From Opitutia bacterium UBA4654 (GTDB lineage: Bacteria > Verrucomicrobiota > Verrucomicrobiia > Opitutales > Intestinicryptomonadaceae), in assembly GCA_002405555.1 (NCBI GenBank), contig DHMA01000204.1:303-6347 (forward strand): a stretch of 6,045 nt of DNA, in the 5' to 3' direction. The position numbers and the translations under genes were made by a program. The notes below the pieces were generated by a model. It saw only the letters and a list, made by a program, of their open reading frames with translations, did not search any database and was not told the DNA's origin. Within the stretch, counting starts at the first letter, position 1; each line of letters opens with the position of its first letter. This document shows, piece after piece, positions 1-5,786 of this stretch.

Positions 1-1644
1 GGTATCTACACCAAGGCTGCCGACGTCGGCGCAGACCTCGTCGGCAAGGTCGAGGCGGGCATTCCCGAAGACGACCCCCGCAACCCCGCGACTATCGCCG
101 ACAACGTGGGCGACAACGTCGGCGACGTGGCGGGCATGGGCGCGGACTTGTACGAGTCCTACTGCGGTTCGATTTTGGCGACTGCGGCTCTCGGCGCGGC
201 GGCGTACATGACAGACCCGATCACGCAGATGAAGGCGGTTCTCGCGCCGATGGTAATCGGGGCGATTGGCGTTGTGCTTTCGGTTGTGGGAATATTTTTC
301 GTGCGCGTCAAAAAGGGCGCGTCGAGCAAAGAGCTGCTGAACGCGCTTGGGCGCGGCGTAAACGCCAGTTCCGTGCTCATCGCGCTGGCGGCGGCGGGCA
401 TTCTCTATTTGCTCGGTCTTGAAAACTGGCTCGGCAACTGGGGCTCGATTATGGTGGGGCTTCTCACGGGCATTTTCATCGGCAAAATTACGGAGTACTT
501 CACGTCGGAGGCGTACGCGCCCACGCGCGGCATTGCCGAACAGTCCAAGACCGGCCCCGCAACCGTCATAATCGGCGGCATTGGCACGGGCATGGTCTCC
601 ACGTTCTACCCCGTGGTGGCAATCGTAGTGGGCACGGCGTTGGCGTACGCGTTCTCGGCGGGCGGCGACTTCGCGAACATGAGTCAGGGGCTTTACGGCA
701 TCGGAATCGCCGCGGTCGGCATGCTCTCGACCCTCGGCATCACCCTCGCGACCGACGCATACGGGCCTATCGCCGACAACGCGGGCGGCAACGCCGAAAT
801 GTCCGGCTTGGGCAAGGAGGTAAGACTCCGCACCGACATGCTCGACTCTCTCGGCAACACGACCGCCGCGACGGGCAAGGGCTTCGCAATCGGCTCGGCG
901 GCGTTGACAGCTCTCGCCCTGCTTGCCTCCTACGTCGAAGAGCTTAGAATAGGGCTTGTGAGAATCAAGGACAACCCCGCGCTTACCGACTACGCAAAAG
1001 GCACTATCGACGCTTTCGAAAAACTCGGCGGAAAGGTCGAAACCGCCTCTCTTGCCGACTTCATGCAGGTATATCAGGTGAACCTCATGAATCCGAAAGT
1101 TCTGATGGGCATGTTCGTAGGCTCGATGATGTCCTTCCTCTTCTGCGGTCTCACGATGAACGCCGTCGGCAGGGCTGCGAACCAAATGGTGAACGAAGTC
1201 CGCAGGCAGTTCCGCGAAAATTCGGGAATCATGGAGGGTAAGGCAGACCCCGACTACGCGCGTTGCGTGTCGATTTCCACAAAAGCCGCCCAGCGCGAAA
1301 TGCTCTTCCCCGCGCTTTTGGCGGTTGCCGCTCCCGTGATTATGGGGCTTATTTGCGGCGTTGCGGGCGTGCTTGGGCTGCTCGGCGGCGCGTTGGCTTC
1401 GGGCTTTGTGCTGGCGGTGTTCATGGCAAACAGCGGCGGCGCGTGGGACAACGCAAAGAAATACATAGAGCAGGGCAATTTCGGCGGAAAGGGTTCCGAC
1501 GCCCACAAGGCGGCGGTAATCGGCGACACGGTCGGAGACCCGTTCAAGGACACGTCTGGGCCGTCGCTGAACATTCTGATTAAGCTGATGAGCATGGTCG
1601 CCATAGTAATGGCAGGGCTGACGGTAAGCTACTCTTTATTCTAA
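1..1644 (+). CDS. hppA: Membrane-bound ion-translocating pyrophosphatase, K+-dependent type (5' partial)
   Basis: This integral membrane enzyme hydrolyses pyrophosphate and couples the reaction to H+ and/or Na+ pumping across the inner membrane. The reading frame is open from base 1, so the first 547 visible residues are the C-terminal part. Against Thermotoga maritima numbering (from memory) about 194 residues are missing. Substrate-site motifs are intact: TKAADVGADLVGKVE at residues 4-18, then DNVGDNVGDVAGMGAD with Asp34, Asp38, Asp42 and Asp49, the second half DNAGGN (259-264), and C-terminal Asp483/Lys486 and GDTVGDPFKDTSG (508-520). The ion-gate residues are present: Asp49, Glu52 and Ser53 (DLYES), with Lys528 (NILIK). 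At GNTTAATGKG (285-294) the K+-site positions carry Ala289 and Gly292 rather than the Lys/Thr of K+-independent enzymes, so it should need K+. Many hydrophobic membrane segments are visible. Gate Glu52 in this position fits Na+ pumps, Na+/H+ pumps and some K+-dependent H+ pumps, so the pumped ion is not settled. The GTG at 106 is internal, not the start. Confidence 0.97.
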   Translation, partial: GIYTKAADVGADLVGKVEAGIPEDDPRNPATIADNVGDNVGDVAGMGADLYESYCGSILATAALGAAAYMTDPITQMKAVLAPMVIGAIGVVLSVVGIFFVRVKKGASSKELLNALGRGVNASSVLIALAAAGILYLLGLENWLGNWGSIMVGLLTGIFIGKITEYFTSEAYAPTRGIAEQSKTGPATVIIGGIGTGMVSTFYPVVAIVVGTALAYAFSAGGDFANMSQGLYGIGIAAVGMLSTLGITLATDAYGPIADNAGGNAEMSGLGKEVRLRTDMLDSLGNTTAATGKGFAIGSAALTALALLASYVEELRIGLVRIKDNPALTDYAKGTIDAFEKLGGKVETASLADFMQVYQVNLMNPKVLMGMFVGSMMSFLFCGLTMNAVGRAANQMVNEVRRQFRENSGIMEGKADPDYARCVSISTKAAQREMLFPALLAVAAPVIMGLICGVAGVLGLLGGALASGFVLAVFMANSGGAWDNAKKYIEQGNFGGKGSDAHKAAVIGDTVGDPFKDTSGPSLNILIKLMSMVAIVMAGLTVSYSLF

Positions 1645-1653
1645 ACGGCTAAC

Positions 1654-1775
1654 GGCGCGTTATAGCACCGTTGATACGGCGTTTCCCCGCACTTGCGGAC
1701 TGCTCGCGTACGTCAGTACGCCACGCACCCCGCAAGCGCGTGAAAGCCACCGTCTGAACGGCACTCTAACGCGCC
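1654..1775. repeat. Long imperfect palindrome (about 122 bp), MITE-like intergenic element
   Basis: The two halves are reverse complements over nearly their whole length. The outer arms GGCGCGTTATAG (1654-1665) and CTCTAACGCGCC (1764-1775) match at 11 of 12 positions. In nearly the same register, CCGTT (1668-1672) pairs with AACGG (1757-1761), ACGG (1676-1679) with CCGT (1750-1753), CTTGCGG (1692-1698) with CCGCAAG (1730-1736), and at the centre GCGTAC (1706-1711) with GTACGC (1716-1721) around a 4-base loop. As RNA it would fold into one long hairpin. The left half also contains a small nested hairpin, CCGCA-CT-TGCGG (1687-1698). It could be a non-autonomous mobile repeat, a nucleoid or processing signal, or a factor-independent terminator lacking a U tract. 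The pairing is directly visible; the role is unknown. Confidence 0.8.
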
Positions 1776-1828
1776 TAAAATTACAGCGCGGAGCGCGGAA
1801 GATTTTTAGAGTGCGTTGGGATAAAAGT
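1717..1828 (+). repeat. Direct repeat, copy 1 (right half of palindrome plus tail)
   Basis: This 112-base block recurs at 1875-1985 with roughly 85-90% identity and a single one-base gap. It starts with TACGCCACGCACCCCGCAA, runs through AAAGCCACCGTCTGAACGGC and CGCCTAAAATTACAG, and ends with ATAAAAGT. The tail can form its own hairpin: CACTCTAA (1762-1769) is exactly complementary to TTAGAGTG (1806-1813), with GC-rich complementary sequence between. Weak similarity between the two copies continues for about 18 more bases. Confidence 0.88.
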
Positions 1829-1874
1829 CGGGTTGTTGGGTTGGCGAGCTGTCTTGTGTTTGCGGATAATCGCG

Positions 1875-1985
1875 TACGCCACGCACCCCGCAATCGCGGG
1901 AAAGCCACCGTCTGAACGGCACTTTGACGCGCCTAAAATTACAGTGCGGAGCGCGAAGATTTTTAGAGGGTTTTGAGATAAAAGT
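1875..1985 (+). repeat. Direct repeat, copy 2 (lacks the left arm)
   Basis: This is the second copy of the block at 1717-1828, offset by about 158 bases. It keeps the central-right part and the tail but has no left palindrome arm. Only TGCGGA (1861-1866) and a short TCGCG upstream recall the left side. Within this copy CCCGC (1887-1891) and GCGGG (1896-1900) form a perfect 5-bp stem with loop AATC, which copy 1 has lost by substitution. The tail again brackets a GC-rich core between CTAAAATT (1933-1940) and ATTTTTAG (1959-1966). A truncated or degenerating copy of a dispersed repeat is the simplest reading. Confidence 0.85.
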
Positions 1986-2056
1986 TTAGTTGATTGTTTA
2001 GCGGGAATTCCAAGTTTTGGGGTTTCCGCTTTTTATTTTTTTCGCGCGGAATGGTT

Positions 2057-2063
2057 TATATAA
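2057..2063 (+). promoter_or_regulatory. Possible -10 region of the lacI-type gene
   Basis: TATATAA lies 43 bases before the chosen ATG in an AT-rich stretch that follows the repeats. No good -35 box is present; the region 17 to 19 bases upstream is a T-rich run (2026-2040). It is the best promoter-like string in the gap but could be chance. Confidence 0.25.
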
Positions 2064-2106
2064 GGTTGCAATTATGGGGGTGGGGTGTTTGAGTCTCGGT
2101 TTGTGT

Positions 2107-3156
2107 ATGGAAAGTAAAAAGACGACACTTGCGGACATTGCCAAGAAGTTGAAAATATCCAAGAGCGCGGTTTCGCTGGCTTTGAAGGATTCGCCCATGG
2201 TATCCAAGCGCACGCGCGACAGGGTTGCGAAAGCGGCGCGTTCCATGGGGTATGTCCGCAATGAGCTTGTTTCCTCGATGATGTCGAGCATGAAGAAGAA
2301 CGCCTACGGCGCGTTTGCCGAGTCTGTTGCCCTCATCAACGGCAACATTGACGAGTATGCCCTCACCAACCACCCGACGCTTCCCAAGTACTACGTCGGA
2401 ATCAAGGAGGAGGCAAAGCGTCTTGGGTACAGCATAAACGAATTTTGGCTTCACGACCCGCGTCTGAACGCCGAAATTCTCGCCAAGACTTTCCGTTCGC
2501 GCGGCATACGCGGCGGCGTGATAATCGGGCACTCCGCCGACAACGTTTTTCCCGCCGAGTATGAGTCTATTTGGCGCGATTTCTATTTCATTTCCGTCGG
2601 CATTCAGACCTTCAATCCGACCCTCGAAATGGTTTCCGCCGACCAGTACGCCGTCGCCTACGGGGCGACAAAAAAGGCTGTGGAGCTTGGCTACAAACGC
2701 CCCGCGCTCGTGATAGAAAAGCACATCGACGAAATCGTCGGCGGGCGTTTTGTCGGCGGTTTTTTGCGCGCGCAGTTCGACCTGCCCGCGGCGGACAGAA
2801 TCGCGCCGTTCACATATTCCGACACGCTTTCGGGCTATGTGGACAAGCTCTATTCGTGGCTCGACAAGCGCAAGCCCGACGTCGTTTTGTACCTGCTCGA
2901 TTCCACCCGCGAGATTATAGCCGACAAGCCCAGAAACGGCGGGCGGATTCCGCTTATCCAGCTTGAACGGCGCGGCTACGTTCCCGAATGGACGGGCATG
3001 GAGCAGAACAACGACCTCGTCGGGCGCGTCGCCCTCAGGCGTCTTTGCGACATGCTAAACCGCAATCCCGCGCGCGGCGGCGAGACCGCAAACCTGCTGA
3101 CGCTCGTTCCGCCGACGTGGGTCGGCTCTTCGTCGGACTTGGAGAAGAAAATGTAG
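2107..3156 (+). CDS. LacI-family transcriptional regulator
   Basis: The 349-residue protein has the usual LacI-family length. Residues 7-26 (TLADIAKKLKISKSAVSLAL) form the N-terminal helix-turn-helix, followed by the third helix SKRTRDRVAKAARSMGYV (33-50). The hinge-helix segment is NELVSSMMSSMKK (52-64) instead of the common PN..AR.L pattern, a variation often met in PVC-group regulators. From residue 75 on lies a periplasmic-binding-protein-like ligand domain (RGIRGGVIIGHS, QYAVAYGATKKAVELGY). The ATG at 2107 was chosen because it places the helix-turn-helix six residues from the start; upstream in-frame starts at 2074 (ATG) and 2017 (TTG) would add unrelated hydrophobic residues. No Shine-Dalgarno sequence is evident. 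It is followed by its own terminator and precedes the kinase/isomerase cluster, so it probably controls that cluster in response to a sugar-like ligand. Repressor or activator mode cannot be read from the sequence. Confidence 0.93.
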   Translation: MESKKTTLADIAKKLKISKSAVSLALKDSPMVSKRTRDRVAKAARSMGYVRNELVSSMMSSMKKNAYGAFAESVALINGNIDEYALTNHPTLPKYYVGIKEEAKRLGYSINEFWLHDPRLNAEILAKTFRSRGIRGGVIIGHSADNVFPAEYESIWRDFYFISVGIQTFNPTLEMVSADQYAVAYGATKKAVELGYKRPALVIEKHIDEIVGGRFVGGFLRAQFDLPAADRIAPFTYSDTLSGYVDKLYSWLDKRKPDVVLYLLDSTREIIADKPRNGGRIPLIQLERRGYVPEWTGMEQNNDLVGRVALRRLCDMLNRNPARGGETANLLTLVPPTWVGSSSDLEKKM

Positions 3157-3211
3157 CGCATTCTCCGCAAACCCCCGCGCGGCATTTCGCGCGACAGGCG
3201 GAACAGGACGC

Positions 3212-3241
3212 TCCGCGCGGCATTTCCGCGCGGATTTTTTT
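3212..3241 (+). terminator. Rho-independent terminator after the lacI-type gene
   Basis: Stem TCCGCGCGG (3212-3220), loop CATTT and stem CCGCGCGGA (3226-3234) pair perfectly over 9 GC-rich bases and are followed by seven T (3235-3241). It begins 55 bases after the regulator's stop codon, so the regulator is likely transcribed separately from the kinase cluster. A similar unit without a T run (CCGCGCGGCATTTCGCGCG, 3175-3193) lies about 38 bases upstream and may be a duplicated, decayed version. Confidence 0.92.
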
Positions 3242-3256
3242 GCGCTGCGGGGCGGG

Positions 3257-3279
3257 TTTTACTCAACTGTCAAGTAAAA
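3257..3279. promoter_or_regulatory. 23-bp palindrome, candidate operator
   Basis: Half-sites TTTTACT (3257-3263) and AGTAAAA (3273-3279) are perfect reverse complements, and the inner AC/GT (3266-3267, 3269-3270) also match, giving 9 symmetric pairs around a central T at 3268. It sits in an AT-rich island between the regulator's terminator and the catabolic cluster, immediately upstream of a possible -10 box. This is where a LacI-type repressor site is expected. It lacks the central CG typical of many LacI-family operators, so another regulator is possible. Confidence 0.5.
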
Positions 3280-3285
3280 ACGTTC

Positions 3286-3291
3286 TAAAAT
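3286..3291 (+). promoter_or_regulatory. Possible -10 box of the kinase-isomerase cluster
   Basis: TAAAAT resembles the bacterial -10 consensus (one mismatch) and lies 6 bases after the candidate operator. At 17-base spacing the -35 position would fall inside the palindrome (TCAACT, 3263-3268), a poor match to consensus, so the promoter would be weak or activator-dependent, or the call is wrong. Another AT-rich patch (TTTTAAATATT, 3313-3323) is an alternative. Confidence 0.3.
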
Positions 3292-3474
3292 TTGTTTGAA
3301 GTCGGCGGGGCATTTTAAATATTCGGTTTCTGTTGTCGGGGGCGAACGCCGGCGGCGAAAATACCACTTTTGCGATGGCATACCACATATATGGATTGCG
3401 GAAAGCGGGTTTTCAGCCTAAGATGCGGGCGTCCCGAAAACGCTTCGGCACAACATTCAAACACGGCGATAATT
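3292..3474 (+). other. Leader region before the kinase gene, no gene seen
   Basis: About 180 bases separate the possible promoter from the kinase start, making a total gap of 318 bases after the regulator. A kinase-frame extension exists back to 3370 (TTG), but its 35 extra residues (basic and Cys-rich) do not resemble a PfkB N-terminus. Short complementary stretches are visible: GGCG-AA-CGCC (3343-3352) and CCGAA-AACGC-TTCGG (3434-3448). No known riboswitch was recognised. It may be a plain untranslated leader, may hold a second regulator-binding site, or may be an unrecognised RNA element. Confidence 0.45.
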
Positions 3475-4380
3475 ATGAAACAATGCGACTTTGTGGGCGT
3501 CGGCTTTTGCAGCAACGACGACCTTTCCCTCCTGCCCGAAATCCCCTTCGACTCGAAGGTGAAAATCATAACCCACACAATTCAGGGCGGAGGCCCGGCC
3601 GCAACCTCGACGGTCGCCGCCGCGCGTTTGGGCATGAGCGCGGGCTTTATCGGAGTTGTCGGCGACGACGACGCGGGCAAGCGCATTCTCTCCGACTTCG
3701 AGTCGGAAAAAGTCTCCACGGAGGCGATGGTCGTCCGCCGCGGCAAAACCTCCGCCGTCGCCTACTGCTGGATTGACCAGCCCACGGGCAAGCGCAGCGT
3801 TGCGTGGGAGCGCGGCGACGCCCCCGAATTGGAGGCGTCCGACGTTTCGCTCGACCTCGTCGCAAAGGCGAAGATTCTGCACATAGACGGGCACAACCCC
3901 GTCGGCGCGCTTGCCGCCGCCAAGAAAGCGCGGGAGTGCGGAGTGCTTGTGAATTTCGACGCGGGCACAATGCGCGACGGCGTCGCCGAGCTTCTTCCGT
4001 ACGCCGACATTTTGATAGCCTCCGAGGCGTTTGCGCGGGGCTGGACAAAGCGCGAAAATTTGGAGGACGCCCTCAAAGTCCTCGCCGAATACGGGGCGAA
4101 AGTCGTTGGTTGCACGATGGGCGCGGAAGGCTCGATGGCCTACGCGGACGGCGGGTTTATAAAGTGCCCCACGTTCAAGCATATCAAGCCCGTCGATACA
4201 ACGGGTTGCGGAGACGTCTTCCACACGGGCTTTGCCGTGCGCTACCTCGAAACGCGCGATTTGTACGAGTGCCAGCGGTTCGGCGCGGCGGTGTCGAGCC
4301 TCAAATGCCTGAAACTCGGCGGCAGGGCGGGAATCCCGACGAGGGCGCAGGTTGACGAATTTTTGGAAAACAACAAATAA
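3475..4380 (+). CDS. PfkB-family carbohydrate kinase (sulfofructose kinase/YihV-like or IolC-like role)
   Basis: The 301-residue ribokinase-fold enzyme should transfer phosphate from ATP to a hydroxyl of a sugar or sugar acid in the cytoplasm. PfkB signature 1 is QGGGPAATSTVAAARLG (37-53), followed by GFIGVVGDDDAGK (57-69). Signature 2 is DTTGCGDVFHTGF (241-253), with catalytic base Asp247 and the anion-hole Gly residues. Cys245 replaces the usual Ala of DTxGAGD. The C-terminal SSLKCLKLGGRAGIP (274-288) and GGGPAAT motif recall E. coli YihV as I remember it, more than IolC or ribokinase. The ATG at 3475 starts the protein directly before the first beta-strand (CDFVGVGF); no clear Shine-Dalgarno sequence precedes it. 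It is the first gene of the cluster, 18 bases before the isomerase-like gene. With IolB downstream, phosphorylation of 5-dehydro-2-deoxygluconate is possible; substrate unproven. Confidence 0.93.
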   Translation: MKQCDFVGVGFCSNDDLSLLPEIPFDSKVKIITHTIQGGGPAATSTVAAARLGMSAGFIGVVGDDDAGKRILSDFESEKVSTEAMVVRRGKTSAVAYCWIDQPTGKRSVAWERGDAPELEASDVSLDLVAKAKILHIDGHNPVGALAAAKKARECGVLVNFDAGTMRDGVAELLPYADILIASEAFARGWTKRENLEDALKVLAEYGAKVVGCTMGAEGSMAYADGGFIKCPTFKHIKPVDTTGCGDVFHTGFAVRYLETRDLYECQRFGAAVSSLKCLKLGGRAGIPTRAQVDEFLENNK

Positions 4381-4398
4381 CAAAACAGGAGCGTAATT

Positions 4399-5757
4399 AT
4401 GAAAAAGAAGTTTAAAATAGGGTTTCTTCCCCTCACGAAGGCGAACTGGACAAACGACGTCATGGAAGCGCAGCGCGCAAAGGCCCGCGAAATGCTCCAA
4501 GCCATTCCCGACGTCGAAGTCGTCGGCGGCGAGGCTATGATAGATGTCGAGCCGAAGGCGATGCGCGAGTACGAAATTTTCGAAAGGGAGCGTCCCGACA
4601 TCATCGTAGCGTTTTACGCCACGTTTGCGCTCGGCGTGATTGTCCCGCGCTTTGCTAAAAATCTGAAAACGCCCGTAATCCTCTGGTCGATACCCGAACC
4701 CGACCCCGCGGGCGGACGCTTGCAGGCAAATTCGTTCTGCGCGACAAACATGAACGCGCACTTTCTGTGGCGTTTCCATGTTCCGTATTTCCATGTCCAC
4801 GGCGCGATAGACTCGGCGGAGGCGCAAAAGGGCTTGGAACGCGCGGTAAGGATTGCGCGCGCGGCGGACACCGTTTCCAAAATGCGAATCGGGGTAATCG
4901 GCGGGCGCGTCCCCGGCTTCTACACGTCGTGCTGTTCGGAAATGCTTTTGCGCGACAAAATCGGGCCGGAAGTAAAATACATCACCATGCTCGAAGTGGT
5001 AAACGCCGCGAAGAACATGCCAGAAGAGCGCGTGGTTGAGGCTCTGAAAATAATAGAGTCTGACACTTGCTGCGCTCCGACCGCGTCGGCTGGCGACGTC
5101 CGCAAGTCCGCCGCGCTTTTTGCCGCAGTCGCCGAAATGAAGGAAAAATTCCTTGTGGACAATTTCACGCTCCGCTGCTGGCCCGAAGTCATTTCGGAAG
5201 ACCTCTACGGAATCACCGCGTGCTCCACAATCGGACACCTCAACAACCACGGGCTTCTCACCGTCTGCGAGGGCGACGTCTACGCCGCCGTCATGCTGCG
5301 CTTGGAAAAGGAGCTTTCGGGGCAGGACCCGTTCTTCTGCGACATGATTGTCTGCGAGGGCGACCACGCCGTTCTCTGGCACTGCGGCGCGGCTCCGTGC
5401 TCGCTTCGCAAGGAGGGTTTCAAGAGCAAACTCACAAACAGCTCGACCGTCGTAAAGTGCGGCGTCACGCACGAGTTCCCGCTCAAAGCGGGGCGCATAA
5501 CGCTTGCGCGTCTGGGCGAAACGCGCGACGGCAGCCGATTCAGAATGTTCATCGCAACGGGCACGGGGCTTGATACCGACCTGTTTGTGCGCGGCAATCC
5601 GCTCAAAGTCAAATTCGACGCGGGTTGCGAAAAAATCCGCGACGTCGTGTTCAATCAGGGCTTCGAGCACCACTTCTCGATGGCGTACGGCGACATCTCC
5701 AAGGAGCTTCTGGAATACTGCCGCATAATGGACATCGAGCCGGTTCTCGTTCAATAA
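4399..5757 (+). CDS. L-fucose/L-arabinose isomerase-fold protein (COG2407-like)
   Basis: The 452-residue cytoplasmic protein belongs to the fucose/arabinose isomerase superfamily, whose members interconvert aldoses and ketoses with a divalent metal (usually Mn2+). The N-terminal half has two Rossmann-like parts (KFKIGFLPLT from residue 4; KMRIGVIGGRVPGFYT 161-176). The C-terminal half holds the predicted metal ligands: Glu291 in VCEGDVYAAVM, Asp315 in FFCDMIV, and His424 or His425 in GFEHHFSMAYGD. The 24-residue spacing from Glu291 to Asp315 equals that of Glu337 to Asp361 in E. coli FucI. It is much shorter than FucI (about 590 residues), like the broad COG2407 group of mostly uncharacterised relatives, so L-fucose should not be assumed. 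AGGAGC (4387-4392) is a good ribosome binding site six bases before the ATG. It is co-transcribed with the kinase and probably with the IolB-like gene 29 bases downstream. Cysteines are frequent (for example CC at 178-179 and 224-225). Confidence 0.9.
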   Translation: MKKKFKIGFLPLTKANWTNDVMEAQRAKAREMLQAIPDVEVVGGEAMIDVEPKAMREYEIFERERPDIIVAFYATFALGVIVPRFAKNLKTPVILWSIPEPDPAGGRLQANSFCATNMNAHFLWRFHVPYFHVHGAIDSAEAQKGLERAVRIARAADTVSKMRIGVIGGRVPGFYTSCCSEMLLRDKIGPEVKYITMLEVVNAAKNMPEERVVEALKIIESDTCCAPTASAGDVRKSAALFAAVAEMKEKFLVDNFTLRCWPEVISEDLYGITACSTIGHLNNHGLLTVCEGDVYAAVMLRLEKELSGQDPFFCDMIVCEGDHAVLWHCGAAPCSLRKEGFKSKLTNSSTVVKCGVTHEFPLKAGRITLARLGETRDGSRFRMFIATGTGLDTDLFVRGNPLKVKFDAGCEKIRDVVFNQGFEHHFSMAYGDISKELLEYCRIMDIEPVLVQ

Positions 5758-5786
5758 AAACGGTTAATTTCAACTAAGAATACATT

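Larger units (their letters stand above)
1645..2106. other. Non-coding gap between hppA and the lacI-type gene, mostly repeat
   Basis: This gap of 462 bases has no convincing gene. An 82-codon minus-strand frame over 1660-1908 is Arg-rich, lies entirely on the palindromic repeat and looks spurious. About three quarters of the gap is the inverted and direct repeat material annotated separately. The last 120 bases are AT-richer than the flanking genes and probably carry the promoter of the downstream regulator. No T-tracted intrinsic terminator for hppA is seen. A small hairpin (TAACG, loop GCG, CGTTA at 1650-1662) lies 6 bases after its stop codon but has no T run. Confidence 0.75.

Noticed and set aside
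1660..1908. An 82-codon minus-strand frame in the intergenic repeat
   Set aside because: It is encoded entirely by the palindromic repeat, is Arg-rich and has no domain features. Such frames arise from repeats.
1717..1985. Repeat pair considered as a CRISPR array
   Set aside because: There are only two diverged copies of about 110 bases with no regular spacers and no cas genes.
2056..2724. A 222-codon minus-strand frame opposite the regulator
   Set aside because: It is the antisense shadow of the LacI-type gene, whose helix-turn-helix and ligand domain are clear.
3370..3474. N-terminal extension of the kinase from a TTG start
   Set aside because: The 35 added residues do not look like a PfkB N-terminus, and the ATG at 3475 begins right at the first beta-strand.
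3333..3776. A 147-codon plus-strand frame overlapping the leader and the kinase start
   Set aside because: Its second half is an out-of-frame reading of the kinase, Arg/Gly-rich, and no ribosome binding site or domain supports it.
3457..5754. A 765-codon open frame on the minus strand across the kinase and isomerase genes
   Set aside because: It lies exactly codon-on-codon opposite two clear genes. Its openness only requires that the sense genes avoid TTA, CTA and TCA codons, which the GC-rich codon use explains. Its translation is rich in Arg, His and Val with no recognisable domain.
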